A stretch of DNA of 64,000 nucleotides. Source: Caulobacter ginsengisoli (GTDB lineage Bacteria; Pseudomonadota; Alphaproteobacteria; Caulobacterales; Caulobacteraceae). Of this stretch, positions 1 to 8,079 are shown piece by piece; position 1 is the stretch's first letter; every line of letters begins with the position of its first letter. The DNA is taken from contig NZ_JAUSVS010000013.1 of assembly GCF_030814835.1 (NCBI RefSeq), positions 25,740 to 89,739 on the forward strand, in the 5' to 3' direction. The notes under the pieces are model-generated. The model searched no databases. It saw only the letters and a program-made list of their open reading frames with translations, and was not told the DNA's origin. The position numbers and the translations under genes were made by a program.

Positions 1-178
1 TCCTCCCCCGGAGGGGGAGGGGGACCATGCGGAGCATGGTGGAGGGGGTTTACGCTGCCTCAGGCTGTCAGGAAGGGGCGCGGCGGGATCGGCTGAGTGT
101 TTGCCTTCAGGCGTGGTTGGCGGCGGCAACCCCCTCCACCACCCTTCGGGCGGTCCCCCTCCCCCTCCGGGGGAGGAT
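1..178. repeat. Dispersed ~180-bp inverted-repeat element, copy 1
   Basis: Two G/C-rich arms face each other. The left arm (about 1-58) holds a CCTCCCCC/GGGGGAGG mini-hairpin followed by ACCATGCGGAGCATGGT; the right arm (about 119-178) is its approximate reverse complement. A second copy in the same orientation lies at 53037-53216, and the spacer between arms is also similar (both contain GATCGGCTGAG near the middle). This is therefore a dispersed repeat rather than a simple terminator. It sits just after the 3' end of the HMG-CoA lyase gene. The left boundary may extend beyond the window. No ORF or transposase is visible inside. Confidence 0.8.
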
Positions 179-186
179 TTGTGTAG

Positions 187-1095
187 CTAGGCTGCGGCCG
201 GCGGAAACACGCCAGCCCGGGTCAACGAAGACGCCGGCGCCTTGCCGATCCGCTCGCCGGCCCACTTCGCCGTCTCGATGAGCCTGCCCAGGTCATACCC
301 CGTCTCGAACCCGGCCCGCTCCAGCATGTAGACCAGGTCCTCGGTGCCGATATTGCCGGTCGCCGCCGGAGCGAAGGGGCAGCCGCCCAGGCCGCCGACC
401 GAGGCGTCCAGGACGTCGACCCCGGCCTCGACGCCGGCGAAGGCGTTGGCCAGGCCCGTGTTGCGGGTGTCGTGGAAATGCAGGCGCAGCTTGATGTCGG
501 GCGCGACCTTGCGGACGGCCTCGATGCGGCGGCGGACCAGCCAGGGATCGGCCGCGCCGATGGTGTCGGCCAGGGCCAGTTCGGCGACGCCCATGCCGGC
601 GACGGCGCGGGCGATGTCGACGACGCGTTCTTCGGGAACCTCGCCCTCGAAGGGGCAGCCGAAGGCGACGGAGATGGTGATGCTGATCGGCGGGCCGCCC
701 TCGGCCTTCTGGCGGGCGGCGATGGCGGCGGCGGCGGTGACCTGCTCGGCGGCCGAGGCGCCCTGGTTGCGGATGCCGAAACTGTCGGTGGCGCAGACCA
801 CGACGTTGGCTTCATCGCAATTGGCGGCGACGCAGCGGTCCCAGCCGCGCTCGTTCAGCACCAGGCCGATGCGCGAACGCGTCGGGTCGGCGGGCAGGGC
901 GGCCATGATTTCCTCGGCCCCGGCCATCTGCGGCACCCGCTTGGCGTTGACGAAGCTGACCACCTCCTGGCGGCGCGCGCCGGCGGCTTCGAGACGCGTG
1001 ATCAGCTCGACCTTTTCGGCGACCTCGAGAATGGCCTTCTCGTTCTGCAGCCCGTCGCGGGCGCCGACCTCGACGATTTCGATGAAACGGCTCAT
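187..1095 (-). CDS. mvaB: Hydroxymethylglutaryl-CoA lyase
   Basis: 302 residues, normal length for the family. Cleaves HMG-CoA to acetoacetate and acetyl-CoA, the last step of leucine breakdown. The N-terminus has the DRE-TIM opening (VEVGARDGLQNE), the middle has HFHDTRNTG with metal-binding histidines, and the C-terminal signature GGLGGCPFAPAATGN carries the catalytic-loop cysteine. Its start overlaps the stop of the upstream glycosyltransferase gene by 4 nt (ATGA), so the two are probably translationally coupled, although their functions are unrelated. Because ispH is also present (MEP pathway), a catabolic rather than mevalonate-linked role is inferred. No liu/acu leucine-catabolic neighbours are present. 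Confidence 0.93.
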   Translation of the reverse strand: MSRFIEIVEVGARDGLQNEKAILEVAEKVELITRLEAAGARRQEVVSFVNAKRVPQMAGAEEIMAALPADPTRSRIGLVLNERGWDRCVAANCDEANVVVCATDSFGIRNQGASAAEQVTAAAAIAARQKAEGGPPISITISVAFGCPFEGEVPEERVVDIARAVAGMGVAELALADTIGAADPWLVRRRIEAVRKVAPDIKLRLHFHDTRNTGLANAFAGVEAGVDVLDASVGGLGGCPFAPAATGNIGTEDLVYMLERAGFETGYDLGRLIETAKWAGERIGKAPASSLTRAGVFPPAAA

Positions 1096-2867
1096 GGCGA
1101 GACTCTAGATGGGGCTGGAGCGACCGGTTCGCCACGGTAGAAGGTCAGCACCATGGTGTGGTTGTTGGTGTAGTCCTTGCCGGTGAAGGTCCCAACCGGA
1201 CGCGGGGTCAGGCCCCGCTGCGCCATGGCGGCCAGGAAGCTTGGCATCTGCTTGCGATCGACCACGGCGGGCCGACCCTCGGAGATGGCCTCGGCGGCGT
1301 CGGGGCCGTTGCCCAGGCCCGTGGCGGTGCCCAGGGCGAAGACCAGGCTGGGCTCGTTGAAGCCGGCGATTTCCACCGGCCCCGGCACGATGCCGCCGCG
1401 CGGGTTGAGGCCGTTCTGGTCCAGGGTCCGCACGATGCCGCGCGACACCCATAGCGGCTCCAGGCGCGGAGCCAGGCCGCTGAAGAGGGCGGTGTGGGCC
1501 AGCACGCCCAGGGCGCCGGCCACCACGATGGCGGTGACCGCCGCGCGGTTGAGCAGCAGATAGGCGCCGATCAGGGCGGTCAGCACGAAGAGGCCGGCGG
1601 TGACGGCCGTCCAGGGCGTGTCGGTCGGGTCGCCGAACTGGCTCATCAGATAGACGGCGGCGATGGCCAGGATGCTGCCCATGAACACCGCCAGCCCGGC
1701 CCCGGCCCACCGCACCTTTGTTCCCAAGGCCTCGCGCAGGGCGGCGGCCATCATCCAGGCCAGGGCCCCGTGGGCGGGCAGGGTGTAGTGGAAGAGCTTG
1801 GTCGGCAGCAGCTCGAACATCAGCCAGGTCGGGATCAGCCAGCAGAGGGCGAAGCGCAGGCCAGGCTCGACCCGTTTCTGCCAGGCGGTGACCAGGCCGG
1901 CGGGCAGCAGCAGGGTGGCGGGGAACAGCAGGATGCCGGCGATCAGCGTGTGGTAGCCGAACAGGCCGCCGTGCCGCTCGTGGCCGCCGGCCAGCTTGGG
2001 GGCCAGGTCGCCGGTGATGGCGCTGCCCCAGAAGCCGCCGTCGGTGCTGACGGTGATCGCCCAGGCCCAGGGCCCGCAGACCAGCAATACGAACAGCAGG
2101 CCCCAGCGCCAGCCCAGCTGCCGCAGGAAGGCCATTTCCGAGCCGACCGCGGCGGTGAATTCACCGAACTCCTGTCCGGTCGGTGCGCGGAGCTTGGCGG
2201 GGCGATGGGCCCACAGGTAGCCGCCCATCGCCGAGACCCACAGGGCCAGTCCCGTCAACAGGGCCACAAGCGGCCCGACGGGTCCCTTGACCAGCGTCCC
2301 CAGCGCTATGCCGACCCAGAAGAGGGTCTTGGTCCGCCAGCCGACCGGCGGTCCGCCCCGGGTCGACAGGTAGAGCCTGGCCATGGCCGCCAGGGCCAGG
2401 GTGACGGCCCCGGCCAGCACCGCGTCGGTCTTGGCGGTCAGGGCTTCGGTCGACAGCAGCAGGCTGGAGCCCAGCATCGCCCCGGCCAGCAGGGCGAATC
2501 GCGAGCGCATGAAGCCGGCCGCCCCCCAGGCGCAGGCCGCCGCCGCCAGGGCCGCGCCCAGCAGCGAGGGAATGCGGTAGGGCCAGATGTCGCGGTTCTC
2601 GACGCTGGAGAAGGCCGCCACGCTGACCGCCTGCAGCCAGTGGATGCCCACCGGCTTCTTGTCGCGCGGCCGGTCCTGCAGGCGGATGTCGACGAAGTCG
2701 CCGGTCTCGAACATCTGCGAGGTGGCCTGGACGAAGCGCGATTCGTCGCGGTCCATCGGCGGCATGGTGAAGGCGCCGGGCAGGCCGGCCAGGAAGGCGA
2801 CCACCGCGGCGATCAACGGGCCGCGCCAGCCCTGGCTCCAGGCGTCGAGACGGGATTCGAGCGTCAT
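1092..2867 (-). CDS. ArnT-like inner-membrane glycosyltransferase (GT83/PMT superfamily)
   Basis: 591 residues from the chosen start (M-T-L-E-S). A longer reading from 2951 would run into the divergent gene's start region, so it was not used. The N-terminal periplasmic loop has the family's acidic pair in PMDRDESRFVQ and the RPRDKKPVGIHWLQ stretch. About ten or more hydrophobic segments follow, then a soluble C-terminal part. Family members move a sugar from a polyprenyl-phosphate donor to lipid A or another acceptor in the periplasm. It diverges from a DPM1/ArnC-type GT2 gene 71 nt away, which could supply the polyprenyl-phosphate sugar donor (inference). The acceptor is unknown. Confidence 0.85.
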   Translation of the reverse strand: MTLESRLDAWSQGWRGPLIAAVVAFLAGLPGAFTMPPMDRDESRFVQATSQMFETGDFVDIRLQDRPRDKKPVGIHWLQAVSVAAFSSVENRDIWPYRIPSLLGAALAAAACAWGAAGFMRSRFALLAGAMLGSSLLLSTEALTAKTDAVLAGAVTLALAAMARLYLSTRGGPPVGWRTKTLFWVGIALGTLVKGPVGPLVALLTGLALWVSAMGGYLWAHRPAKLRAPTGQEFGEFTAAVGSEMAFLRQLGWRWGLLFVLLVCGPWAWAITVSTDGGFWGSAITGDLAPKLAGGHERHGGLFGYHTLIAGILLFPATLLLPAGLVTAWQKRVEPGLRFALCWLIPTWLMFELLPTKLFHYTLPAHGALAWMMAAALREALGTKVRWAGAGLAVFMGSILAIAAVYLMSQFGDPTDTPWTAVTAGLFVLTALIGAYLLLNRAAVTAIVVAGALGVLAHTALFSGLAPRLEPLWVSRGIVRTLDQNGLNPRGGIVPGPVEIAGFNEPSLVFALGTATGLGNGPDAAEAISEGRPAVVDRKQMPSFLAAMAQRGLTPRPVGTFTGKDYTNNHTMVLTFYRGEPVAPAPSRVSP

Positions 2868-2938
2868 GTGCGCCTGTGTAGCATGAACCCCGTCCCGCCA
2901 ACCCGTTCCCGAAGCGCGCAATTGCGCTATGAGGGGCC

Positions 2939-3712
2939 ATGGCCTCCGCACCGAAGAAAACCCCCGCCGCTGCTTCCAGGAAGCCGGCTTCCGACAAGCC
3001 CGACTACTCCGTCGTCGTCCCGGTGTTCGACGAGGGCGAGGCCGCGCCGGTCCTGGCCCGCGAGATCGCCGCCGCGTTCAAAGGCCAAAGTTACGAGATG
3101 GTCTTCGTCGACGACGCCAGCCGCGACGACACCCGCGCCCGGCTGGTGGCGCTGAAGGCCGAGATTCCGCAGCTGCGCGTGCTGGCCCACCGTAAGAACA
3201 GCGGCCAGAGCCGGGCGGTGCGCACCGGCGTCATGGGCGCGCGCGGCGACATCATCGTCACCCTGGACGGCGACGGCCAGAACGACCCGGCCGACGCCCC
3301 GCGCCTGGCCGAACGGCTCAAGGCCAGTCCGCCGGAGATGGCCCTGATCGGCGGCGAGCGCGTCAAGCGCCAGGACAGCGCCGCCAAGCGCCTGGGCTCG
3401 CGGTTCGGCAACGGGGTGCGCAAGCGCCTCTTGAAGGACGAGTGCAACGACACCGGCTGCGGGCTGAAGGCCTTCCGCCGCGAGGTCTTCCTGCGGCTCC
3501 CCTATTTCGACCACATCCACCGCTACCTGCCGGCCCTGGTGGTCCGCGAGGGCTTCAAGACCGCCTTCGAGCCGGTCAACCACCGCCACCGCGAGACGGG
3601 GGTGTCGAAATACACCAACTGGGGCCGGCTGAAGGCGTCGGTGTCCGACCTGCTGGGGGTGATGTGGTTGCAGTCCCGGGCGCGGAATCCCGAGGGCGTG
3701 GACGAGGTTTGA
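2939..3712 (+). CDS. Family 2 glycosyltransferase, DPM1/ArnC-like (polyprenyl-phosphate glycosyltransferase)
   Basis: 257 residues. A Lys/Ala/Pro-rich N-terminal tail of about 24 residues precedes the GT-A domain, which starts at DYSVVVPVFDEG. Nucleotide/metal-binding acids are visible in VDDASRDDT and LDGDGQNDPAD, and the acceptor region includes HRHRETGVSKYTNWGR. There are no C-terminal transmembrane segments, so it resembles the short, soluble DPM1 form. GAGG lies just before the ATG. Divergent from the ArnT-like gene, suggesting a donor-synthesis/transfer pair. The sugar cannot be told from sequence. Confidence 0.88.
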   Translation: MASAPKKTPAAASRKPASDKPDYSVVVPVFDEGEAAPVLAREIAAAFKGQSYEMVFVDDASRDDTRARLVALKAEIPQLRVLAHRKNSGQSRAVRTGVMGARGDIIVTLDGDGQNDPADAPRLAERLKASPPEMALIGGERVKRQDSAAKRLGSRFGNGVRKRLLKDECNDTGCGLKAFRREVFLRLPYFDHIHRYLPALVVREGFKTAFEPVNHRHRETGVSKYTNWGRLKASVSDLLGVMWLQSRARNPEGVDEV

Positions 3713-3722
3713 AAACAGCGTT

Positions 3723-3883
3723 CCTCGCCCGTTGGGCGAGGGGGACCACGAAGTGGTGGAGTGGGCTCTTGGGAGCACACGGAGTTTCAGGCACGTCCAC
3801 GCCGACAAAGCTCAATCCGGACCCCCCGTGTGTTTCACGGCCCACTCCGTCGGCTTCGCCGCCACCTCGCCCAAGGGGCGAGG
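3723..3883. repeat. 161-bp intergenic inverted repeat, divergent relative of the 180-bp family
   Basis: The 43-nt left arm (3723-3765) and right arm (3841-3883) are near reverse complements. Each starts with a CCTCGCCC..GGGCGAGG mini-hairpin, followed by GGACCACGAAGTGGTGGAGTGGG or a close variant. The layout (outer mini-hairpin, then ACCA..TGGTGGAG) matches the repeats at 1-178 and 53037-53216, so it is probably the same class. It fills the gap between the GT2 gene and the next membrane-protein gene. Confidence 0.7.
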
Positions 3884-4006
3884 AACTGGGAAATCGAGAC
3901 GGGTGAGCTTTCCAAACTCGCCTGTTGAACCACCCGCGCTTTGCCCTGCCGAAAAAAGGCGTTAACCCTTACGCTTCCGGACCATCCGGATGGGGGAGGT
4001 CGCCTG

Positions 4007-4447
4007 ATGTTCGCCGCGTTTCCGCTGCTGGCTCTGCCGGTGCTGATCTACAACCTGATCGCCCTGACCCTCAGCGGCGGTTTCAAGTCGGGCATGGCCG
4101 CGGACCGGTTCACCCAGCCGCTGTTCAATATCGGCATGACCTCGGGCGCGTCCTGGCCGGTCACCCTGTCGGACCTGTTGCTGGCCGGCTCACTGGTGGT
4201 GCTGTTCATCGAGCTGTTGAAATCCACCACCAGCCGGCGGGTGGCCATCATCAATCACTCGCTGTCGATGGGCCTGTTCATCATCTGCCTGATCGAGTTC
4301 CTGCTGGCCCCGGCCTTCGCGACCTCGACCTTCTTCCTGATGACGCTGATGGTGCTGCTCGACGTTCTGGCCGGCTTCATCGTCACCATCGTCGCCGCCC
4401 GCCGCGATATCGACCTGGCCAGCGGCGTGGGCGGCCTCGACCACTAG
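4007..4447 (+). CDS. Small integral membrane protein of unknown function
   Basis: 146 residues. The ATG at 4007 is preceded by GGGGGAGG with good spacing, which decides this start over the longer reading. About four hydrophobic helices are visible: residues near 1-18, 48-65, 78-98 and 103-127. The C-terminus is ARRDIDLASGVGGLDH. The pattern resembles small multi-spanning proteins of alphaproteobacteria, but I do not recognise a named family. Its stop overlaps the stop of a putative 21-residue ORF on the other strand. Confidence 0.75.
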   Translation: MFAAFPLLALPVLIYNLIALTLSGGFKSGMAADRFTQPLFNIGMTSGASWPVTLSDLLLAGSLVVLFIELLKSTTSRRVAIINHSLSMGLFIICLIEFLLAPAFATSTFFLMTLMVLLDVLAGFIVTIVAARRDIDLASGVGGLDH

Positions 4448-4509
4448 GTGAGGATCGTAAAGATCAGGGCGACGACGGTGACGTCCAGGATGCGAACGAT
4501 AAGGGCCAA
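4444..4509 (-). CDS. Putative 21-residue single-span membrane peptide (TTG start)
   Basis: On the minus strand a TTG at 4509-4507 opens a 21-codon ORF ending in TAG at 4446-4444. A GGAGG (4520-4516) lies 6 nt upstream, which is ideal spacing. The product is almost wholly hydrophobic, with one Arg and one Asp near the N-terminal third (ALIVRILDVTVVALIF), as expected for a tiny single-pass membrane protein. It is convergent with and touches the 146-residue membrane protein gene. No homology can be claimed; the case rests on the Shine-Dalgarno sequence, composition and position. Confidence 0.4.
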   Translation of the reverse strand: MALIVRILDVTVVALIFTILT

Positions 4510-4568
4510 GACAGGCCTCCAGGCTAGGATTCACCTCTCGTAAAGCAAGACTGGCGCCAGTTCGGGAC

Positions 4569-4868
4569 ATGGCCCTCTTCTTCGACGCCGCCTGGTTCGA
4601 CGCCCGCCTCGCCGAGCGCGGGCTTTCGCGCACCGTGCTGGCGGCGGTGGCCGGCATGGGCGAGGCGGACCTGGCCCTTGTCTTCAAGGACCAGCGGGAG
4701 CTGTCGGCCGCCGAAGTGACGGCCTTCGCCGAGCTGTTGGGCGTCACCCCGGGCGAAATTGCCCACCATGCGGGGGTGTCGACGCCCGTCCCGGCCGTGG
4801 ACCGGCTGGCGGCGCTGGAGGCGCGGGTGGCGGCGTTGGAGGCGGAACTGGCGCGGCTGAAGCGCTAG
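4569..4868 (+). CDS. Small helix-turn-helix (XRE-like) protein with C-terminal coiled coil
   Basis: 99 residues. Residues about 10-65 resemble a Cro/CI-type fold: LAERGLSRTVLAAVAGMG, then an LSAAEVTAFAELLGVTPGEIAHHAG helix pair. Residues about 73-98 form a heptad-like helix (VDRLAALEARVAALEAELARLKR), which suggests a dimer. The likely role is DNA binding, with no known target. It converges tail-to-tail with the 85-residue gene on the minus strand, overlapping by 4 nt. No strong Shine-Dalgarno is visible. Confidence 0.6.
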   Translation: MALFFDAAWFDARLAERGLSRTVLAAVAGMGEADLALVFKDQRELSAAEVTAFAELLGVTPGEIAHHAGVSTPVPAVDRLAALEARVAALEAELARLKR

Positions 4869-5122
4869 ATTTCCTTCTTCCGCAGCAGCCCCTTGGGCGG
4901 CCGGCGGTCGTCGGGGCCGGAGTATTCGGTTTCCAGATAGGCCGCCCGGGCGTGGTCCAGCACCTCGGGGCCGCCGCGCAGGCCGCGTTTCTGGCCGGGC
5001 TGGCCCAGCAGCTGGGCGTCGAAGGTGGAGTCGCGGCGGCGGCCGGCCGCACTGCCGTAGGGGTGCTCCTTGCGGGGCTGCGGCGGCTCGGTCGGGACGG
5101 GCAGGCGGCGGTCGTCGCTCAT
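4865..5122 (-). CDS. Conserved-type small hypothetical protein
   Basis: 85 residues from MSDDRRLPVP; an in-frame ATG six codons upstream (5140) is possible. It is hydrophilic, Arg/Pro/Gly-rich and probably largely disordered, with no membrane segment or recognisable domain. It ends RPPKGLLRKKEI. It lies between the HTH gene and phaR on the phaR strand, 42 nt from the phaR end, so it could be co-transcribed with phaR. Function unknown. Confidence 0.55.
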   Translation of the reverse strand: MSDDRRLPVPTEPPQPRKEHPYGSAAGRRRDSTFDAQLLGQPGQKRGLRGGPEVLDHARAAYLETEYSGPDDRRPPKGLLRKKEI

Positions 5123-5163
5123 GAACCCGATGATGCCCAATACGGGTTAAGAACGGGTGGCGA

Positions 5164-5775
5164 TCAGCTCTTGTTGGCCAGCTTGTCGATCTGGGCCCGC
5201 ATGGCCTCGACCTGCTTTTTCAGCTCGTCCAGCGAGTCGTTGCTGGCCGGAGCCTGAGCCGGCGCCGCTTCCGGCTTGGCGGCGGCCTCGCCCTCGTCGC
5301 CGCGGAAGGCGAAGGGGGTGAACATCTTCATCGCCCGCTCGAACAGCACCATGTTCTGGCGAATGGTCTCGTCATAGGCGCCGATCCCGGGCGGAGTCAG
5401 GACGCCCAGCTGCGAGCGCATGCGCTCCTGCTGCTTGGCGAAACTGGCCAGGCTCATTTCCAGATAGCTGGGCAGGAAGGTCTGCATCTGGTCGCCGTAG
5501 AAGCTGATCAGCTGGCGCAGGAACTGGATGGGCAGCAGGTTCTGGGCCCCGGTCCGGTTCTCTTCCTCGAAGATGATCTGGGTCAGCACCGAGCGGGTGA
5601 TGTTCTCACCGGTCTTGGCGTCATAGACCACGAAATCGACCCCGCCCTTGACCATGTCGGACAGGTGTTCGAGCGTCACGTAGCTGCTGGAGGCGGTGTT
5701 GTAGAGACGCCGGTTGGCGTATTTCTTGATGACCACGCGGTCCCCGGTCTCGCCGGCGTCGGTGTTCTCGGTCAT
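5164..5775 (-). CDS. phaR: Polyhydroxyalkanoate synthesis repressor PhaR
   Basis: 203 residues. The N-terminal PHB/PHA accumulation-regulator DNA-binding domain is clear (VVIKKYANRRLYNT, SSYVTLEHL, YDAKTGENITRSVLTQII), followed by the PHB-binding region (LLPIQFLRQLISFYG, FLPSYLEMSLASFAKQQ). An Ala/Pro-rich linker leads to a C-terminal helix (ELKKQVEAMRAQIDKL) typical of oligomerising PhaR. PhaR represses PHB genes and is released by binding nascent PHB granules. It is divergent from phaA. A TTGC-GCC-GCAG motif lies 33 nt upstream of its start and may be an autoregulatory site. Confidence 0.95.
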   Translation of the reverse strand: MTENTDAGETGDRVVIKKYANRRLYNTASSSYVTLEHLSDMVKGGVDFVVYDAKTGENITRSVLTQIIFEEENRTGAQNLLPIQFLRQLISFYGDQMQTFLPSYLEMSLASFAKQQERMRSQLGVLTPPGIGAYDETIRQNMVLFERAMKMFTPFAFRGDEGEAAAKPEAAPAQAPASNDSLDELKKQVEAMRAQIDKLANKS

Positions 5776-5807
5776 TTCATCCCCGGAATCGGGCGGGCAA
5801 GCCGCTT

Positions 5808-5824
5808 ATCTTGCGCCGCAGTAT
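5808..5824. promoter_or_regulatory. Candidate PhaR operator in the phaR/phaA intergenic region
   Basis: ATCTTGC-GCC-GCAGTAT. The core TTGC-N3-GCAG matches the CTGC-N3/4-GCAG type pattern reported for PhaR in other alphaproteobacteria. Related sites occur before bdhA (44086-44102) and before the yceI cassette (37584-37601). Confidence 0.4.
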
Positions 5825-5853
5825 CGCGAAAGCGAAGGCGTTACGCCAGCCTT

Positions 5854-5881
5854 AGTGGTTGTGACGAAAAAGCCAACCACT
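5854..5881. promoter_or_regulatory. 8-bp perfect inverted repeat between phaR and phaA
   Basis: AGTGGTTG (5854-5861) and CAACCACT (5874-5881) are exact reverse complements separated by 12 nt. It lies in the 218-nt divergent region 113 nt upstream of phaA. It could be an operator or an RNA hairpin in the phaA leader. The rest of the region shows no other clear element. Confidence 0.35.
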
Positions 5882-5993
5882 TCAAAGTCTCTCCGTGACG
5901 AACGGCGCGCCTTTAGGCATGGTGCGCGCGCACAACAATCAGGACGGCCCCCGGATTCAACCGGCGCCGCAGCAAGACAGCCGGAGCCTCACC

Positions 5994-7181
5994 ATGAGCG
6001 ACCCCAAGAGCGACGTCGTCATCGTTTCCGCCGCCCGCACCCCCGTCGGGTCGTTCAACGGCGCCCTCTCCAGCCTTCCGGCCCACGAACTGGGCAAGAT
6101 CGCCATCATGGCCGCCGTCGAGCGGGCCGGGATCAAGGCGGGCGACGTCGACGAGGTGATCATGGGCCAGGTGCTGCAGGCCGGCATGGGGCAGGGTCCG
6201 GCCCGCCAGGCCGCCGTCAACGCCGGCATTCCGGTGGAGAGCCCGGCCTGGAGCCTCAACCAGCTGTGCGGCTCGGGCCTGCGCGCCGTGGCCCTGGCGG
6301 CCCAGCAGATCAGCGAGGGCGATTCCAGCATCGTCGTGGCCGGCGGCCAGGAAAGCATGAGCCAGTCGCCCCACGCCGCCCACCTGCGCAACGGCACGAA
6401 AATGGGCGATCTGGGCCTGGTCGACACCATGACCAAGGACGGGCTGATCGACGCCTTCCACGGCTATCACATGGGCCAGACCGCCGAGAACATCGCCGCC
6501 CGCTGGCAGATCACCCGGGCCGACCAGGACCAGTTCGCCGTCACCAGCCAGAACCGCGCCGAGGCCGCCCAGAAGGCCGGCAAGTTCGACGCCGAGATCG
6601 CGCCGGTGACCATCAAGGGCCGCAAGGGCGACACCATCGTCGACAAGGACGAATACATCCGCCATGGCGCCACGCTCGACAGCGTCTCGGGCCTGCGCCC
6701 GGCCTTCAACAAGGAAGGCTCGGTCACCGCCGCCAACGCCTCGGGCCTCAATGACGGGGCCGCCGCCCTGGTGCTGATGAGCGCCGACGAGGCCAGGAAG
6801 CGCGGCCTGACCCCCCTGGCCCGCATCGCCTCCTGGGCCCAGGCGGGCGTGGAGCCGGAAATCATGGGCACCGGCCCGATCCCGGCCATGAAGAAGGCCC
6901 TGGAAAAGGCCGGCTGGAAGGTCAGCGACCTGGACCTGGTCGAGAGCAACGAGGCCTTCGCCGCCCAGTCGCTGTCGGTGGTCCGCGAGCTGGGCCTCGA
7001 CCCGGCCAAGACCAACGTCAACGGCGGCGCCATCGCCATCGGCCATCCGATCGGCGCGTCGGGCGCGCGCATCCTGACCACCCTGCTGCACGAGATGAAG
7101 CGGTCGGGGGCCAAGAAGGGCGCCGCAACCCTTTGTGTTGGCGGCGGGATGGGCGTGGCCATGTGCGTCGAGGCGCTCTAG
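5994..7181 (+). CDS. phaA: Acetyl-CoA C-acetyltransferase (beta-ketothiolase)
   Basis: 395 residues, standard thiolase length. The ATG at 5994 is chosen because GGAG lies about 8 nt before it and the protein then begins MSDPKSDVVIVSAARTPVG. The acylated cysteine is C92 in NQLCGSGLRAV. The C-terminal active-site histidine is in GHPIGASGAR and the second catalytic cysteine in CVGGGMG. It condenses two acetyl-CoA to acetoacetyl-CoA, the first step of PHB synthesis. It is followed 39 nt later by phaB and divergent from phaR. No phaC is in the window. Confidence 0.96.
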   Translation: MSDPKSDVVIVSAARTPVGSFNGALSSLPAHELGKIAIMAAVERAGIKAGDVDEVIMGQVLQAGMGQGPARQAAVNAGIPVESPAWSLNQLCGSGLRAVALAAQQISEGDSSIVVAGGQESMSQSPHAAHLRNGTKMGDLGLVDTMTKDGLIDAFHGYHMGQTAENIAARWQITRADQDQFAVTSQNRAEAAQKAGKFDAEIAPVTIKGRKGDTIVDKDEYIRHGATLDSVSGLRPAFNKEGSVTAANASGLNDGAAALVLMSADEARKRGLTPLARIASWAQAGVEPEIMGTGPIPAMKKALEKAGWKVSDLDLVESNEAFAAQSLSVVRELGLDPAKTNVNGGAIAIGHPIGASGARILTTLLHEMKRSGAKKGAATLCVGGGMGVAMCVEAL

Positions 7182-7220
7182 GGTCGACCCAACAGAACAC
7201 CTCAAAAAGGGCTCGAGGAA

Positions 7221-7946
7221 ATGACCAGGGTTGCATTCGTCACCGGCGGCACGCGCGGGATCGGCAAGGCCATCTGCGAGCGGCTCAAGGCCGACGGCAT
7301 GAAGGTGGCGGCCGGCTACAGCGGCAATGACGAGGCCGCCAAGGCCACGGCCGATGAGCTCGGCATCATGGTGGTCAAGGGCAATGTCGGCGTCTGGGAC
7401 GACTGCGTCCGCGCCGCCAAGGAGGTCGAGGCGGAACTCGGCCCCATCGACGTCCTGATCAACAACGCCGGCATCACCCGCGACGGCTTCTTCCATAAGA
7501 TGACCCAGGAGCAGTGGGGCGAGGTCATTCGCGTCAACATGGACAGCGTCTTCAACATGACCCGCCAGGTCATCGAGGGCATGCGCGACAAGGGCTGGGG
7601 CCGGATCGTCAACATCTCCTCGATCAACGGCCAGAAGGGCCAGGTCGGCCAGACCAACTATTCCGCCGCCAAGGCCGGTATGATCGGCTTCACCAAGGCC
7701 CTGGCGCTGGAGAACGCCAAGAAGGGCGTGACGGTCAACTGCATCTGCCCCGGCTACATCGACACCGACATGGTCTCGGCGGTGCCCGAGAACGTGCTGG
7801 CCGGCATCATTGCCGGCATTCCGGTGGGCCGCCTGGGCAAGGGCGAGGAGATCGCCGACATGGTCTCCTTCCTGTCGGGCGAGCGGGCCGGCTTCGTCAC
7901 CGGCTCGACCCTGACGCTCAACGGCGGGCAGTATATGGCGGCCTGA
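7221..7946 (+). CDS. phaB: Acetoacetyl-CoA reductase (NADPH-dependent)
   Basis: 241 residues, a short-chain dehydrogenase. Visible motifs are TGGTRGIG (cofactor), NNAGITRDGFFHKM (PhaB-type), the catalytic Ser in ISSINGQKGQ and the catalytic pair in YSAAKAG. It reduces acetoacetyl-CoA to (R)-3-hydroxybutyryl-CoA for PHB synthase. GAGGAA precedes the ATG. It forms an operon with phaA, and a hairpin follows the stop. Confidence 0.96.
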   Translation: MTRVAFVTGGTRGIGKAICERLKADGMKVAAGYSGNDEAAKATADELGIMVVKGNVGVWDDCVRAAKEVEAELGPIDVLINNAGITRDGFFHKMTQEQWGEVIRVNMDSVFNMTRQVIEGMRDKGWGRIVNISSINGQKGQVGQTNYSAAKAGMIGFTKALALENAKKGVTVNCICPGYIDTDMVSAVPENVLAGIIAGIPVGRLGKGEEIADMVSFLSGERAGFVTGSTLTLNGGQYMAA

Positions 7947-7969
7947 GGGCGCGCTGAACGGGGCTTCCA

Positions 7970-8029
7970 GGACGGTGTTGCTTCAAGGCCGCACTCGCGG
8001 GCTGGCTTTTGGCCGCCCGCGAACCGTCC
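7970..8029 (+). terminator. Long hairpin after phaB, possible terminator
   Basis: Nested complementary segments: GGACGGT (7970-7976) with ACCGTCC (8023-8029), enclosing CGCGGGC (7996-8002) with GCCCGCG (8015-8021). There is no clear T-run after it, so Rho-independent termination is uncertain; it could instead stabilise the phaAB mRNA 3' end. Confidence 0.35.
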
Positions 8030-8079
8030 AAGAATCGCCCTACTCCACCCGCATGCCCGTTCGAATGGCAGGTACGCAC

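Noticed and set aside
1494..3155. 553-residue plus-strand ORF antisense to the ArnT-like gene
   Set aside because: Gln/Gly/Arg-rich composition without motifs; the opposite strand encodes a multi-spanning protein with conserved residues.
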